The position numbers and the translations under genes are program-made. Positions 19,227 through 31,192 of a DNA stretch of 56,012 nt are shown in pieces; within the stretch, counting starts at the first letter, position 1; every line of letters begins with the position of its first letter. Below the pieces are notes generated by a model that was not told the origin of the DNA, did not search any database, and saw only the letters and a program-made list of their open reading frames with translations. The stretch spans positions 1-56,012 of the forward strand of contig JAPHTQ010000024.1 of assembly GCA_026196275.1 (NCBI GenBank). The letters run 5' to 3'. The DNA is from Gammaproteobacteria bacterium. Its GTDB lineage: Bacteria > Pseudomonadota > Gammaproteobacteria > Thiohalomonadales > Thiohalomonadaceae.

Positions 19227-19721
19227 TTAGTGGGGTTGCCGGCGAATGTGCAGTCGGTAGAGCCAGCGCGACAGGCCGATTTCCACCAGCAGAAACAGCA
19301 CGCCGGTAGCCAGTGCCTCACCCCAGCCGATAGCGAGATATTTCTGCAGCCCAAGTAACGGCAGCAGCGACTCGGGCAACTGGTCCAGCCCGCTGGCCTT
19401 CGCCGAGGGGGCCAGCCCGAGACGCCGCTTCGCGAAACTGGAGAGGCTATCTCCCACCATCGCCAGCAGGCCGAAGAGCGCGCCCAGCTCAAAACTCCAG
19501 CCCAACACCGGTGCCAGCACTCCACCCGCCACTACGGCGACAAACACCCCGCGCCAGGTCTTGCCGGGGCCGAGCAGTCGCCGACCGTCTCCGGCACAGC
19601 GGCCGCCATCAACGGGCCAGCCGAGCCGCTCACCCAGCAGGCGCGTTGCCACGACCGGTGCGCCGTTTACCACCAGAAGCAGCAACAACAGCGCAAGGAT
19701 CTCTGTCAATGTCTGCAACAC
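19227..19721 (-). CDS. CarS-like / DUF46 membrane CDP-alcohol synthase family protein
   Basis: 164 residues, mostly hydrophobic, with about four or five membrane segments (for example ILALLLLLLVVNGAPVV). The motifs of the CDP-archaeol synthase family (PF01864-type) are visible: NGAPV, DGGR, GPGKTWRGV, GDSLSSFAKRRLGL and LDQLPESLLPLL. Archaeal CarS activates digeranylgeranylglyceryl phosphate with CTP. Bacterial members are common but their substrate is not established, so I give no gene symbol. It is convergent with the DHH gene and separated from hemE by a terminator, so it is probably transcribed alone. Confidence 0.85.
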   Translation of the reverse strand: MLQTLTEILALLLLLLVVNGAPVVATRLLGERLGWPVDGGRCAGDGRRLLGPGKTWRGVFVAVVAGGVLAPVLGWSFELGALFGLLAMVGDSLSSFAKRRLGLAPSAKASGLDQLPESLLPLLGLQKYLAIGWGEALATGVLFLLVEIGLSRWLYRLHIRRQPH

Positions 19722-19794
19722 ATGGCATCCTTTTCTGTGAAGTCGTTGCCGCTATCCTGCTCTATTCCCGATGAAATATCCGGCAGCAGGCTCC

Positions 19795-19830
19795 AAAAAA
19801 ATAAGGCGATGTCTGTGCATCGCCTTATTT
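19795..19830 (-). terminator. Rho-independent terminator of hemE
   Basis: Perfect 13-nt inverted repeat AAATAAGGCGATG / CATCGCCTTATTT with a six-base loop, followed on the minus strand by a T run (A run at 19795-19800). It lies 11 nt beyond the hemE stop and closes the gltB-gltD-hemE block. Confidence 0.85.
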
Positions 19831-19841
19831 GTTTCTTCGTA

Positions 19842-20915
19842 TCAGGTTAATGACGGATGATATTTCGTACTGAGCTCATGCACCGCCTCGATAAAGGCAC
19901 CGGCATGCTCCGGATCCACATGCTGATGAATACCGTGGCCGAGGTTGAAAACATGACCTGAGCCTTCACCATAGCTTTCGAGGATCGTCGCAACCTCCTG
20001 GCGGATGCGCTCCGGTGAAGCATAGAGCACGGTGGGATCCATGTTCCCCTGCAGCGCCACCCTGTCGCCGACACGGCGGCGGGCTTCGTCCAGATCGGTG
20101 GTCCAGTCCAGCCCCAGCGCATCGGCGCCGGTCTCGGCCATCGCCTCCAGCCACTGGCCGCCCCCCTTGGTAAAGAGGATCACCGGCACCTTTCGTCCCT
20201 CGGACTCGCGCTTCAGGCCGTCGACGATCTGCTGCATATAGCGCAAAGAGAACTCGTTATAGTCACGCGGTGTGAGCATGCCGCCCCAGGTGTCGAAGAT
20301 CTGGATCGCCTGGGCACCGGCGTCGATCTGGGCATTAAGATAGGCGGTCACCGACCTGGCGGTGGTGTCGAGCAGCTGGTGCATCAGATCCGGACGGTCA
20401 AACAGCATCCCCTTAACGTAGGCATACTCCTTGGAGGTCCCCCCCTCGACCATGTAGGTGGCCAGGGTCCAGGGGCTGCCGGCAAAGCCGATCAGCGGCA
20501 CCCGCCCATCCAGCTCCTTGCGGATGGTGCTGACCGCATCCATCACGTACTGCAGCTCAGCGTGCGGATCGGTGACCGGCAGCCGCTTCACATCCGCCTC
20601 GCTGCGCACCGGCCTGTCGAAGATCGGCCCCTCGCCCTCGGCGAATCTCAATTCGAGTCCCATCGCATCGGGCACGGTGAGGATATCGGAGAAGAGGATC
20701 GCCGCATCCAGCGGATAGCGCTCCAGCGGCTGCATCGTCACCTCGCAGGCCAGCTCCGGATTCATGCACAGATCCATGAAGCTGCCGGCCCGGGCGCGGG
20801 TCGCCTTGTACTCGGGCAGGTAACGGCCCGCCTGGCGCATCATCCAGACCGGCGTCACATCCACCGGTTCCTTCAACAGGGCACGCAAAAAACGATCGTT
20901 CTTCAGTTCAGACAT
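19842..20915 (-). CDS. hemE: Uroporphyrinogen decarboxylase
   Basis: Converts uroporphyrinogen III to coproporphyrinogen III in heme synthesis. It has 357 residues. The signature [15 protein letters not shown] lies near residues 21-35. [12 protein letters not shown] carries the catalytic Asp, and [17 protein letters not shown] is the second signature. The C-terminus has [15 protein letters not shown]. The start codon abuts a 16-bp perfect palindrome, TTTAAAGGCCTTTAAA, and a family-A repeat fills the gap to gltD. Linkage to gltBD is conserved in pseudomonads. Confidence 0.98.
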   Translation of the reverse strand: MSELKNDRFLRALLKEPVDVTPVWMMRQAGRYLPEYKATRARAGSFMDLCMNPELACEVTMQPLERYPLDAAILFSDILTVPDAMGLELRFAEGEGPIFDRPVRSEADVKRLPVTDPHAELQYVMDAVSTIRKELDGRVPLIGFAGSPWTLATYMVEGGTSKEYAYVKGMLFDRPDLMHQLLDTTARSVTAYLNAQIDAGAQAIQIFDTWGGMLTPRDYNEFSLRYMQQIVDGLKRESEGRKVPVILFTKGGGQWLEAMAETGADALGLDWTTDLDEARRRVGDRVALQGNMDPTVLYASPERIRQEVATILESYGEGSGHVFNLGHGIHQHVDPEHAGAFIEAVHELSTKYHPSLT

Positions 20916-20928
20916 TTAAAGGCCTTTA

Positions 20929-21078
20929 AACGCAGAGATCGCAAAGGCGCAGAGCTCGCGGAGATTTAATGTCTGTTTGCCCTGTAATACAGTTCGATGA
21001 CCAGTTCATCTTTACCGTATTGGACTTACCAAGCATTAATTCCCTTTGCGCCCTCTGCGTCTCTGCGTCCTCTGCGTT
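20929..21078. repeat. Long intergenic palindrome, family A copy 4 (CGCARAG units), gltD|hemE
   Basis: Arms at 20929-20963 and 21044-21078 match at about 27 of 35 positions by hand, with four CGCARAG units per arm and an 80-nt loop. The right arm lies 11 nt beyond the gltD stop and the left arm ends 13 nt before the hemE start codon (both genes are on the minus strand). Confidence 0.85.
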
Positions 21079-21089
21079 AATGTGTTTTA

Positions 21090-22508
<1,419 letters not shown>

Positions 22509-22535
22509 TCACCATCAGTATGCAAAAATAATTTT

Positions 22536-22631
22536 CACCACAGAGGCACGGAGGACACGGAGAGCTAAAGCTACAACAGCTACGAAACGTGTTTTGTTTC
22601 TTTCCTCCGTGTACTCCGTGTCTCCGTGGTG
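22536..22631. repeat. Long intergenic palindrome, family A copy 5 (CACRGAG units), gltB|gltD
   Basis: Arms at 22536-22562 and 22605-22631 match at 24 of 27 positions by hand, with three CACRGAG units per arm and a 42-nt loop. The right arm lies 10 nt beyond the gltB stop. The left arm lies 33 nt before the gltD start (minus strand). Confidence 0.85.
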
Positions 22632-22641
22632 AACAGGTTTA

Positions 22642-25600
22642 TTACGCCGCGCGCTCGAGCATCACCTCGAGCAGGGTCTCCAGCTCGGCGGCCTTCGGCT
22701 TGACCAGCCAGAACCTGCCGAGGTAGTCCTCGAAGTGATCGAGGATATTCTTGCCGTAGCTCGATCCGGTCTCCTCCACGTACTCCCTGAGGGTATCGCG
22801 CAGGAAGTTGCGGTGGGCCTCGGTCGCCTCGGTGTTGATGCGGTGATAGTCCACATCACCGTTGCAGCGGTCAGCGAACTTGTTCTCCTCGTCGAGGACG
22901 AAGGCGAAGCCGCCGGTCATGCCGGCACCGAAGTTGACCCCGGTCGGACCGAGCACGGTGATCACCCCACCGGTCATGTACTCCCCGCAGTGGTCACCGG
23001 CCCCCTCGATCACCGCATGGGCGCCGGAGTTACGCACCCCGAAACGCTCCCCGGCCATGCCGGCAGCAAACAACTTGCCGCCGGTGGCACCATAGAGACA
23101 GGTGTTGCCCATGATGGCGTTGTCGTTGCTGGCGTAACGACTGTCGGCGGGCGGACGGATCACCAGCTTGCCGCCGGCCATCCCCTTGCCCACGTAGTCG
23201 TTGGCGTCGCCTTCGAGGATCATCTGCAGGCCGCCGGCGTTCCACACGCCGAAGGACTGGCCGGCGGTGCCGCTCAGATGCAGGGTGATCGGCGCATCCT
23301 CCATGCCCAGGGTGTCCCAGCGCTTGGCGATCTCACCGGAGAGACGGGCGCCGACCGAGCGGTTGATGTTCTTCAGTTCATAGCGGAACTCACCGCCGGA
23401 CCTGTTCTCGATAGCGGAGAGGGTATCGGTCACCATCTGTTCGGCCAGCTTACCCTCATCGAACGGCACGTTGCGCGGCTCGATGCAGTACTGCGGCGCA
23501 TCGGCCGGCGCGATAGAACCATCGATGATCGGGGTGAGATCCAGCTTATGCTGCTTGTCGGTCTCGCCCGGCAGGATCTCGAGAAGATCCGTACGGCCGA
23601 TAAGCTCCTCGAGTTTGCGCACGCCCAGCTTGGCCATCCACTCGCGCACCTCGCGGGCAACGAAACGGAAGTAGGTCTCGACCAGTTCCGGCTTGCCCTT
23701 GTAGTGCTTCTCGCGTAGCACATCGTGCTGGGTGGCAACACCGGTGGCGCAGTTGTTGAGGTGACAGATACGCAGATACTTACAGCCCAGCACCACCATC
23801 GGCATGGTGCCGAAGCCGAACGATTCGGCACCGAGGATCGCCGCCTTGACGATATCCAGGCCGGTCTTCATGCCACCGTCGGCCTGCACCCGCACCTTGC
23901 CGCGCAGATCGTTCATGCGCAGCACCTGATGTGTCTCGGAGAGACCCAGCTCCCAGGGGGAGCCGGCGTACTTGACCGAGGCGATCGGCGAGGCCGCGGT
24001 ACCGCCGTCATAACCGGAGATGGTGATGAGGTCGGCGTAGGCCTTGGCCACCCCGGCGGCGATGGTACCGACGCCCGGCTCGGAAACCAGCTTCACCGAA
24101 ACCAGCGCCTCCGGGTTGACCTGTTTGAGGTCGAAGATCAGCTGCGCCAGATCCTCGATGGAGTAGATGTCGTGGTGCGGCGGCGGTGAGATCAGCGGCA
24201 CACCCGGACGCGTGTAACGCAGGGTGGCGATCATGTCATTCACCTTGTGGCCGGGCAACTGGCCGCCTTCACCGGGCTTGGCGCCCTGAGCCACCTTGAT
24301 CTGCAACACCTCGGCGTTGACCAGGTAACCCGGGGTCACACCGAAACGGCCGGAGGCGATCTGTTTGATCTTGGAGAAGCGGCTCTTGTCGACGTAGCGC
24401 TTCGGGTCCTCACCGCCCTCACCGGAGTTGGAGCGGCCGCCGAGGCGGTTCATGGCAATGGCCAGCGCCTCATGCGCCTCGGGTGAGAGGGCACCGAGGG
24501 ACATCGCCGCGGTGTCGAAACGCTTGAACAGTTCCGTTTCGGGTTCAACCTCATCGATGGCGATCGGTTCGACATCCTCGCGCAGTTTCAGAAGATCGCG
24601 CAGCACCATCGGCGGCCGGTTGTTCACCAGCGCGGCGAAGGCCTGGTAGTCGTCCCAGTCGCCGCTGCTGACCGCCTTGTGGATGGTCTTGATCACGTCC
24701 GGGTTGTAGGCGTGCTGCTCGCCGCCGTGAACGAACTTGAGCAGGCCGCCCTGGTCGATCGGCTTACGCGGGTTCCAGGCGCTCTGCACCAACTGCCTGG
24801 CGTCCTTCTCCAGATCGGAGAAGTCGGCGCCCTGCACGCGGGAGGTGGTATCGCGGAAACAGAGCTCCACCACCTCATCCCGCAGGCCGACGATCTCGAA
24901 CAGCTGCGAGCCGCGGTAGGAGGCGACCGAGGAGATCCCCATCTTGGACATCACCTTGTAGAGCCCCTTGTTGATCCCGCCACGGTACTTCTCGCCCAGC
25001 CGGTTTACATCCTGCTCGGCGATCTCGCCGATACGGACCATGTCGTGGATGGTCTCATAGGCCAAATAGGGATAGATGGCGGTGGCACCGTAACCGAGCA
25101 GCACGGCAAAGTGGTGCGGATCGCGCGCGGTGGCAGTCTCCACCACGATGTTGGCGTTGCAGCGCTCGCCCTCGGCGATCAAACGATGGTGTACCGCACC
25201 GGTGGCCAGCGCGGCGTGGACCGGCATGCCGCCACTGGCGATGTTGCGATCGGAGAGGATCAGGATCACCTTGCCGCTGCGCACCGCCTCAATCGCCTTG
25301 CCGGCGATATCCTCGATGGCGTTCCTGAGACCGAAGTCGAGCGGATAGTTCAGATCGATCACAGTATGGGCAAAGTCGCCCTCGCCGTGGTTGAGCAACT
25401 GACGGTATTTGCCCTCGGAGAGCACCGGCGAGTCGGCGATCAGGCGCTTGGCGTGTTCGGCGGTCTCCTCGAACAGGTTCTTTTCGCTGCCGAACAGCGT
25501 CTCCAGCGACATGACGATCTGCTCGCGGATCGGGTCGATCGGCGGGTTGGTCACCTGGGCGAACTGTTGACGGAAATTGTCGTAGACCGAGCGCACACGG

Positions 25601-27147
25601 CGCGACATCACCGGGAAGGGGGCATCGTCACCCATCGAGCCGATCGCCTCGGCACCGCCTTCGGCCAACACGCGCAGCACCTGGTCGCGCTCCTCGAAGG
25701 AGACCTGGAACAGTTTCTGATAGGTATCGAGCTCGCAGTGCTCCATCGGCGTACCGGTAAGCGGGTCGCCCTCCAGCACCGACTCGAGGTGCAGGGCGTT
25801 CTTCATCCACTGCTTGTAGGGCTGGGCGCTCTTGAGCTTGTCGTCGATATCCTGCGGCAGGATCAGCTCGCCGGTTTCGGTGTCGGCGGCGATCATCTGG
25901 CCGGGCTTGAGGCGACCCTTCCTGATCACATCGGCGTTGTCGTAGTCGTAGACGCCGATCTCGGAGGCAAGGGTGATCACACACCCACTGTAATCCCCTT
26001 CTGCGGCTTCTCCCCCTCCCGGTTTCGTAATAACGTAACGGGCCGGGCGCAGACCGTTACGGTCCAGGGTACAGGCAGCGTAGCGGCCGTCGGTCAGGAC
26101 GATGCCGGCCGGCCCGTCCCACGGCTCCATGTGCATGGAGTTGTACTCGTAGAAGGCACGCAGGTCCGGGTCCATGTCACCGACGTTCTGCCATGCCGGC
26201 GGAATGAGCAGACGCATGGCGCGAAAGATGTCGATGCCGCCGGCCATCATCGCCTCGAGCATATTGTCGAGGCTGGAGGAGTCGGAGCCCTCCATCGAGA
26301 CCCACGGACGCACATCGTCCATGTTGGCGATCTTGTCGGTGGCGAAGGTGTGCGAACGGGCGCGGGCCCAGTTGCGGTTACCGCGCACGGTATTGATCTC
26401 GCCGTTGTGTGCCAGGTAGCGGAACGGCTGAGCCAGGCGCCACTCGGGCAGGGTGTTGGTGGCGAAACGCTGGTGGAAGACGCCGATGGCCGACACCATC
26501 CGCTCATCGCCCAGGTCAGGGTAGAAGACCGGCAGGAACTCCGGCATCACCATGCCCTTATAGGAGACAACCTGGGAGGAGAAGGTCGGCACGTAGAACA
26601 TGCTGTCGCCGGCGGCCTCGCGGGCCTTCTCGGCACGCCGGCGGGCGATGAACAGGTGGCGCTCGAAGTCGCCTGCCTCCATCCCCTCGGGACGGCTGAC
26701 GAAGATCTGCTCGATCTGTGGCTGGGTCGCCTTGGCCGCTTCACCGCAGGCGGAGGCGTCGGTAGGGACCACGCGCCAGCCGGCTACGGCAAGGCCTTCG
26801 GCCTCCACCTCTTTGGCCAGCACCTCACGACCCGCGGTAGCGGTCGGCTCATCCTGGGCCAGGAACACCACGCCCACGGCGTAGTCGTCGGCCAGTTCGA
26901 TATTGGCCTCGGCCGCCACGGCGCGCAGGAAGCTGTCGGGCTTCTTCAGCAGCAGACCACAACCGTCGCCGGTCTTGCCATCGGCGGCGATCGCGCCACG
27001 GTGGGTCATGCGGCCCAACGCTTCGATAGCAGTGCTCACCAACCAGTGGCTGGTGGCGCCGTCCATATGGGCGATCAGGCCGAAACCACAATTATCCCGC
27101 TCGAAGTCGGGACGATATAAACCTTTATATACTTTTAATTCGCTCAC
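22642..27147 (-). CDS. gltB: Glutamate synthase (NADPH) large subunit
   Basis: Alpha subunit of GOGAT: hydrolyses glutamine and moves the ammonia to 2-oxoglutarate. It has 1501 residues, in the normal range. The class-II glutaminase nucleophile is the Cys in [11 protein letters not shown] near residue 20, reached after removal of a short propeptide. Domains in order are amidotransferase (about 20-420), central domain, FMN-binding synthase domain (about 820-1190; [12 protein letters not shown] and [13 protein letters not shown]), and the GXGXG beta-helix at the C-terminus ([20 protein letters not shown]). The 3Fe-4S ligands are C-x5-C-x4-C in [13 protein letters not shown] promoter with a palindromic spacer lies upstream. 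Confidence 0.99.
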   Translation of the reverse strand: MSELKVYKGLYRPDFERDNCGFGLIAHMDGATSHWLVSTAIEALGRMTHRGAIAADGKTGDGCGLLLKKPDSFLRAVAAEANIELADDYAVGVVFLAQDEPTATAGREVLAKEVEAEGLAVAGWRVVPTDASACGEAAKATQPQIEQIFVSRPEGMEAGDFERHLFIARRRAEKAREAAGDSMFYVPTFSSQVVSYKGMVMPEFLPVFYPDLGDERMVSAIGVFHQRFATNTLPEWRLAQPFRYLAHNGEINTVRGNRNWARARSHTFATDKIANMDDVRPWVSMEGSDSSSLDNMLEAMMAGGIDIFRAMRLLIPPAWQNVGDMDPDLRAFYEYNSMHMEPWDGPAGIVLTDGRYAACTLDRNGLRPARYVITKPGGGEAAEGDYSGCVITLASEIGVYDYDNADVIRKGRLKPGQMIAADTETGELILPQDIDDKLKSAQPYKQWMKNALHLESVLEGDPLTGTPMEHCELDTYQKLFQVSFEERDQVLRVLAEGGAEAIGSMGDDAPFPVMSRRVRSVYDNFRQQFAQVTNPPIDPIREQIVMSLETLFGSEKNLFEETAEHAKRLIADSPVLSEGKYRQLLNHGEGDFAHTVIDLNYPLDFGLRNAIEDIAGKAIEAVRSGKVILILSDRNIASGGMPVHAALATGAVHHRLIAEGERCNANIVVETATARDPHHFAVLLGYGATAIYPYLAYETIHDMVRIGEIAEQDVNRLGEKYRGGINKGLYKVMSKMGISSVASYRGSQLFEIVGLRDEVVELCFRDTTSRVQGADFSDLEKDARQLVQSAWNPRKPIDQGGLLKFVHGGEQHAYNPDVIKTIHKAVSSGDWDDYQAFAALVNNRPPMVLRDLLKLREDVEPIAIDEVEPETELFKRFDTAAMSLGALSPEAHEALAIAMNRLGGRSNSGEGGEDPKRYVDKSRFSKIKQIASGRFGVTPGYLVNAEVLQIKVAQGAKPGEGGQLPGHKVNDMIATLRYTRPGVPLISPPPHHDIYSIEDLAQLIFDLKQVNPEALVSVKLVSEPGVGTIAAGVAKAYADLITISGYDGGTAASPIASVKYAGSPWELGLSETHQVLRMNDLRGKVRVQADGGMKTGLDIVKAAILGAESFGFGTMPMVVLGCKYLRICHLNNCATGVATQHDVLREKHYKGKPELVETYFRFVAREVREWMAKLGVRKLEELIGRTDLLEILPGETDKQHKLDLTPIIDGSIAPADAPQYCIEPRNVPFDEGKLAEQMVTDTLSAIENRSGGEFRYELKNINRSVGARLSGEIAKRWDTLGMEDAPITLHLSGTAGQSFGVWNAGGLQMILEGDANDYVGKGMAGGKLVIRPPADSRYASNDNAIMGNTCLYGATGGKLFAAGMAGERFGVRNSGAHAVIEGAGDHCGEYMTGGVITVLGPTGVNFGAGMTGGFAFVLDEENKFADRCNGDVDYHRINTEATEAHRNFLRDTLREYVEETGSSYGKNILDHFEDYLGRFWLVKPKAAELETLLEVMLERAA

Positions 27148-27233
27148 AGTCGGTAACCGATTGGTTGCGTTGCGTCAATGAAAACCGGGAGTCTACACCG
27201 GCATTACCCATCAGCTGGGCAAAACGGCCAAGC

Positions 27234-27262
27234 AGTATACTGCCGCGGGGCGGCAGGTTCAA
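27234..27262 (-). promoter_or_regulatory. Sigma-70 promoter of gltB with a palindromic spacer (candidate operator)
   Basis: On the minus strand: -35 TTGAAC (27257-27262), a spacer of exactly 17 nt, and -10 TATACT (27234-27239). The whole spacer, CTGCCGCCCCGCGGCAG, is an inverted repeat with 7-bp arms around CCC. It lies about 87 nt before the gltB ATG. The promoter call rests on hexamer match and spacing; operator function is inferred from the symmetry only. Confidence 0.6.
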
Positions 27263-27338
27263 TTGCCGCGCCAAAAAGCGCGTATTTGGCGGGGAATTGG
27301 GCAAACCTGAGAGAAACCGTTCAGTCTTGCCTTCGCAC

Positions 27339-28541
27339 TCAGGGGAGCGGCGTGGCGCGGCTTATCTCGTCGTGCAACTCGGCAAAACGCCGCGGCCAGG
27401 GCTTCGCCTTCTGCAGCGCCTCCGGCAGACGCAAAATGGCCTCGCGGGCCGTCGTATCGCTGGCGAAGCTGCCATAAACCAGGACATACCAGCGTCTCCC
27501 CTGTCGCAGGGTCTGCACAACGGCCATCTCACCCGGCAGTGAGACCCGCCGCATCGTCGCCTCCACAGCCTGTTCGTTAACCGAGGCGGCCAGCTGCAAG
27601 GTGTAGTGGGTCGGATCCTGACTCCACAGCCAGGCGGTGTCCCGGACCCGGGGGGCTGAGAGGGTCCCTCCACCCGCGCCGACCGGTTGCGTTCCCGTCG
27701 GCGCCTCACGCAGCATCACCTGCTGAATACTACCCATGGAGCGAATCCACGGCTCGATGCCTTCAGGAAGAGCCTGCGCGGCATCCTCGGCGGCGGCACG
27801 ATCAGTAAAGCTGCCCAGGGTCAGGGCATAGAGGCGCTCTCCGCCTCGTTCCATGGCAAAGCGGGCCAGCGGCGGCGTTAGCTCATACCGACTCGCCATC
27901 CACTCCAGACTCTCACGGCTATTGCTGGCCACCAGCTGCAGGGTAAGGTTCGTCTTTGGCTGGTCAGCAAGCCACTCGTAGCCATGCAACGTTACGCTCT
28001 CTCCCCTGCCGGGTTTGTCCGCCGGCTGTGGTGTTGCGGTTACCGCCGGCTCCGTGCCAATGGTGGTCTCTTTCCCGCCCGCTGAGACCGGCACGACCTG
28101 GAACCGCAGCACATTGGAGTGACGGTCGTCGAACGTGCTGATCTGTACCGCCCAGTTACTCTGCTGCTCACCGGGGGTGATCTGCAGGGCCAGGTGTTGA
28201 GTGTCGATCACACGCAGCTGCTCCGGTCCCAGCAGCGTTATCTCGCCGTTGCGGCTGATCGCCGCCCGGCTGCCCGGGACAAATCCACTGCCCTGCAGGA
28301 TGATCTCCCGTGGGGCGCTGTCGGCGGGTACGGGAGACGGCTCGATAGCGGTGAGCCGCACTTCAGCGGCCTCATCCCCGCCCGGTTTCGCTGCCTGCGC
28401 TGCCCCCTCCACTGCATTGTCTGCCAACTGTAGCGGCTCTCCGCCGGCTTGGCGCGACTCTGCTGCCGCAATGATGTCTGCCTGCAGACCGGCAAGCGCC
28501 GCCACGGCCACTACACACCACTGGCGGCAACGTTCTGTCAT
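27339..28541 (-). CDS. Periplasmic protein with IPT/TIG-like domain and two SPOR domains
   Basis: 400 residues from the Met at 28541, which opens a likely signal peptide (MTERCRQWCVVAVAALAGLQADIIAAAE). A longer start at 28589 is possible. An IPT/TIG-like fold (about 70-140; IILQGSGFVPGSRAAI and LALQITPG) is followed by two SPOR repeats (about 190-275, TNLTLQLVAS...YALTLGSF; about 310-385, HYTLQLAAS...YVLVYGSF). SPOR domains bind denuded septal glycan. The gene sits where damX stands relative to aroKB and gltBD in relatives, but it has a cleavable signal instead of an ATPase or TM anchor. A role at the division septum is inferred. Confidence 0.85.
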   Translation of the reverse strand: MTERCRQWCVVAVAALAGLQADIIAAAESRQAGGEPLQLADNAVEGAAQAAKPGGDEAAEVRLTAIEPSPVPADSAPREIILQGSGFVPGSRAAISRNGEITLLGPEQLRVIDTQHLALQITPGEQQSNWAVQISTFDDRHSNVLRFQVVPVSAGGKETTIGTEPAVTATPQPADKPGRGESVTLHGYEWLADQPKTNLTLQLVASNSRESLEWMASRYELTPPLARFAMERGGERLYALTLGSFTDRAAAEDAAQALPEGIEPWIRSMGSIQQVMLREAPTGTQPVGAGGGTLSAPRVRDTAWLWSQDPTHYTLQLAASVNEQAVEATMRRVSLPGEMAVVQTLRQGRRWYVLVYGSFASDTTAREAILRLPEALQKAKPWPRRFAELHDEISRATPLP

Positions 28542-28612
28542 CGCCTTTTTCCATTGTGTTCGGCAATTTCGCATCAGCACTGTCAGCATCTTCTCTATGG
28601 TGTTGAGCGGTA

Positions 28613-28867
28613 TCAGTGTGGTGCCCCCTCTCCCTGAAAGAACATCACCCGATAGCCCCGTTTGAGTTGCACATCGCGGTGGCGGATCATCGCCTCAATT
28701 GCCTCATCACGGCTCTCGTAGTGATCGCGCTGCAGGGTGCCAGAGGCGCCTTGGTAGCCCCACTGCCTGACCAGCGACCAGCCCCCCAGCAAATCCTCCT
28801 GCAGGAACAGGTGGTAGTAGCGGGGCGGCCGCTCTGCGCTTACCGGGGTCTGCAAATAGATACGCAT
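28613..28867 (-). CDS. WGR domain-containing small protein
   Basis: 84 residues. RYYHLFLQEDLLGGWSLVRQWGYQGASG matches the WGR core (W-x-L-x-R-x-W-G-x-x-G), here split into the segments WSLVRQWG and GASG. The domain occurs in PARP-like and MolR-like proteins and is thought to bind nucleic acid. Here it stands alone, between dgt (17 nt upstream) and the SPOR gene, and is likely co-transcribed with aroKB-dgt. Confidence 0.85.
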   Translation of the reverse strand: MRIYLQTPVSAERPPRYYHLFLQEDLLGGWSLVRQWGYQGASGTLQRDHYESRDEAIEAMIRHRDVQLKRGYRVMFFQGEGAPH

Positions 28868-28883
28868 GGGGGGCTGTCTACCA

Positions 28884-30032
28884 TCAGGTTAGCTCATTGG
28901 CACGAAACAGCTTTTGATGTTCCGAGATCGCAAAGCGATCGGTCATCCCGGCGATATAATCCGCCACCGCCCGTGCCCGTCCGCTCTCACCCAGTTCACG
29001 CTCCAGCGTCCCCACCCTGTTCTGGTGCTCCGGCGGCAGCAGGCGCGGATCGTCGAACAGGGCATTGAAGAGATCCTGCACCATCCGCTGGGCCTTCACG
29101 CTCATGCGATGCACCCGATAGTGGCGGTAGAGATTCTCGTGCAGGAAGCGCTTCAGTTCGAGGTGTTCCTCCTGCATCGTCGCACTGAAACGGATCAGCG
29201 CCTCAGGATGATCACGCACCGCCTCGACATCGGCCGGCGCCGTCGCCGCCAGCAGCTGCTTGCTGGTACGCAGCAAATCGACCACTTGGTGATTGATCAT
29301 GCGACGGATGATCTCGTGGATCAGGCGCCGCCCTTCCAGCCCAGGGTAGCGCTCCAGCACCTCCTGGTGCTGATTGGCAAAAATAGTGACCTTGCACAAC
29401 TGTTCGATGGTGATCAACCCCGCGCGCAGGCCGTCATCCACATCGTGGTTATTGTAGGCGATGGCATCGGCGACATTGGCGATCTGCGCCTCCAGTGCCG
29501 GGCGCCTTCCGGTAAGGAAGCGCTCACCCACATCACCAAGCTGTTCGGCATTGGCCCGCGAGCAGTGTTTGAGGATCCCCTCGCGGGTTTCGAAAGTAAG
29601 GTTGAGGCCGGTGAAATCGGCATAGCGCTGTTCCAGCTCATCGACTACCCGCAGCGACTGAAGGTTGTGCTCAAACCCGCCGTGACCCTGCATGCAGCGG
29701 TTGAGTGCATCTTGGCCGGCATGGCCGAATGGCGTGTGACCCAGATCGTGAGCCAGGCTGATCGCCTCGGTCAGGTCTTCATTGAGACCCAGGGCGCGGG
29801 CCGTGGCACGGCCGATCTGCGCCACCTCGATCGAGTGGGTGAGGCGGGTGCGGAACATGTCCCCCTCGTGGTTGACGAACACCTGGGTCTTGTACTCCAG
29901 GCGACGAAAGGCGGAGGAGTGGACAATCCGATCGCGGTCGCGCTGGTACTCGCTGCGATAGAGCGGAGCGGACTCCGGTTGCCTGCGCCCGCGAGAGCTC
30001 TTCTCGGTGACGGCGTACGGGGCAAAACTCAT
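28884..30032 (-). CDS. dgt: dGTP triphosphohydrolase-like HD-domain protein
   Basis: Hydrolyses dNTPs, classically dGTP, to the nucleoside and tripolyphosphate. It has 382 residues, the shorter dgt-like type rather than the ~505-residue E. coli form. The HD metal site is H66 in [16 protein letters not shown]95-D96 in [13 protein letters not shown], and a later Asp in [15 protein letters not shown]. The N-terminal [22 protein letters not shown] is the family signature. Its ATG overlaps the aroB stop (ATGA), so the two are coupled. Confidence 0.94.
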   Translation of the reverse strand: MSFAPYAVTEKSSRGRRQPESAPLYRSEYQRDRDRIVHSSAFRRLEYKTQVFVNHEGDMFRTRLTHSIEVAQIGRATARALGLNEDLTEAISLAHDLGHTPFGHAGQDALNRCMQGHGGFEHNLQSLRVVDELEQRYADFTGLNLTFETREGILKHCSRANAEQLGDVGERFLTGRRPALEAQIANVADAIAYNNHDVDDGLRAGLITIEQLCKVTIFANQHQEVLERYPGLEGRRLIHEIIRRMINHQVVDLLRTSKQLLAATAPADVEAVRDHPEALIRFSATMQEEHLELKRFLHENLYRHYRVHRMSVKAQRMVQDLFNALFDDPRLLPPEHQNRVGTLERELGESGRARAVADYIAGMTDRFAISEHQKLFRANELT

Positions 30033-31120
30033 GTCTGCCCCCCCTGGAGGTGTCGGTCCAGCATCGCGGTGATCTGCTCCCGGCCGGCCTCGGCGCTGAT
30101 CACCGCCTGGCCCAGCCCCTTCATCAACACCAGCCGCAACTGGCCGTCCTGCACTTTCTTGTCCACCGCCATCAGCTCCAGAAAGCGTGCGCTGTCCAGC
30201 GCGGCGGGGGCCTGTATCGGCAGCCCTGCCTGCTTAATCAGGTTACGGATCCGCCGCACCTCATCACTACGCAACCAGCCCAGATCCTCTGAGAGCTCCG
30301 CCGCCAGCACCATCCCGGCAGCCACCCCCTCGCCATGCAGCCATTCACCGTAGCCCATCCCGGTCTCTATCGCGTGGCCGAAAGTATGACCCAGATTGAG
30401 CAGGGCACGCTGGCCGCTCTCCCTTTCGTCCGCCGCCACGATGTCGGCCTTGTCCTGACAGGAACGGGCGATCGCGTAGGCCAACGCAGTGGGCTCACGT
30501 GCCAGCATGGCATCCATATTCTGCTCCAGCCAGGCAAAGAATTCCGGGTCATTGATCAGACCATACTTGATCACCTCGGCAATACCGGCACTGAGCTGGC
30601 GCTCATCCAGCGTATTCAGCGTGTCGGTATCCGCCAGCACCAACTGTGGCTGGTGAAAGGCACCGATCATGTTCTTGCCCAGCGGATGGTTGACCCCGGT
30701 CTTGCCGCCCACCGAGGAGTCGACCTGGGCCAGCAGGGTCGTGGGGATCTGGATAAAATCCACTCCGCGCTGATAGGTCGCCGCGGCAAAGCCGGTCATA
30801 TCACCGACCACACCACCACCCAGTGCCACCAGGGTACAGCCGCGGTCAAAACGCTTCTCCAGCAGGGCGGTATAGATGCGGTTGCAAATCTCGAGGCTCT
30901 TGTACTGCTCACCATCAGGCAGGATAACCACCTCGGTACGAAAACCGGCGAAGGCCTGTTGCACTCTATCGAGGTAGAGCGGTGCCACCGTCTCGTTACT
31001 GACGATCATCACCTGAGTGCCACGCAGATGGGGGGTGACAAGTTCGGGACGGCCCAGCAGGCCGGTGCCGATCTGGATGGGGTAGCTACGCTCCCCGAGG
31101 TCAACGTGAAGTGTTTGCAT
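30029..31120 (-). CDS. aroB: 3-dehydroquinate synthase
   Basis: Second step of the shikimate pathway: NAD+- and metal-dependent cyclisation of DAHP. It has 363 residues from the Met at 31120 ([15 protein letters not shown]), the usual N-terminus; the open frame to 31183 lacks similarity. The NAD-binding motif is [21 protein letters not shown]. The substrate and metal ligands include the Lys in [17 protein letters not shown] and the histidines in [11 protein letters not shown] and [10 protein letters not shown]. It follows aroK on the same strand. Confidence 0.97.
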   Translation of the reverse strand: MQTLHVDLGERSYPIQIGTGLLGRPELVTPHLRGTQVMIVSNETVAPLYLDRVQQAFAGFRTEVVILPDGEQYKSLEICNRIYTALLEKRFDRGCTLVALGGGVVGDMTGFAAATYQRGVDFIQIPTTLLAQVDSSVGGKTGVNHPLGKNMIGAFHQPQLVLADTDTLNTLDERQLSAGIAEVIKYGLINDPEFFAWLEQNMDAMLAREPTALAYAIARSCQDKADIVAADERESGQRALLNLGHTFGHAIETGMGYGEWLHGEGVAAGMVLAAELSEDLGWLRSDEVRRIRNLIKQAGLPIQAPAALDSARFLELMAVDKKVQDGQLRLVLMKGLGQAVISAEAGREQITAMLDRHLQGGQT

Positions 31121-31192
31121 GGATAGTGGTTGCTGTAAATACCAAATCAAGGAGTTAGAGCAACCTAATATACCCGATCGCAAGGTGTGGCG

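Noticed and set aside
20915-20930. TTTAAAGGCCTTTAAA next to the hemE start as a ribosome-site-sequestering hairpin
   Set aside because: The palindrome has no loop, so only a short weak stem could form in RNA. It may still be a protein site, but there is no further support.
24679-27120. An 813-codon open frame on the plus strand, antisense to gltB
   Set aside because: GC-rich shadow of gltB: the product is His/Val/Gly/Leu-rich with no domain, and gltB on the other strand is unmistakable.
28914-30353. A 479-codon plus-strand frame across dgt and the end of aroB
   Set aside because: Antisense shadow of two well-supported genes, with no family features.
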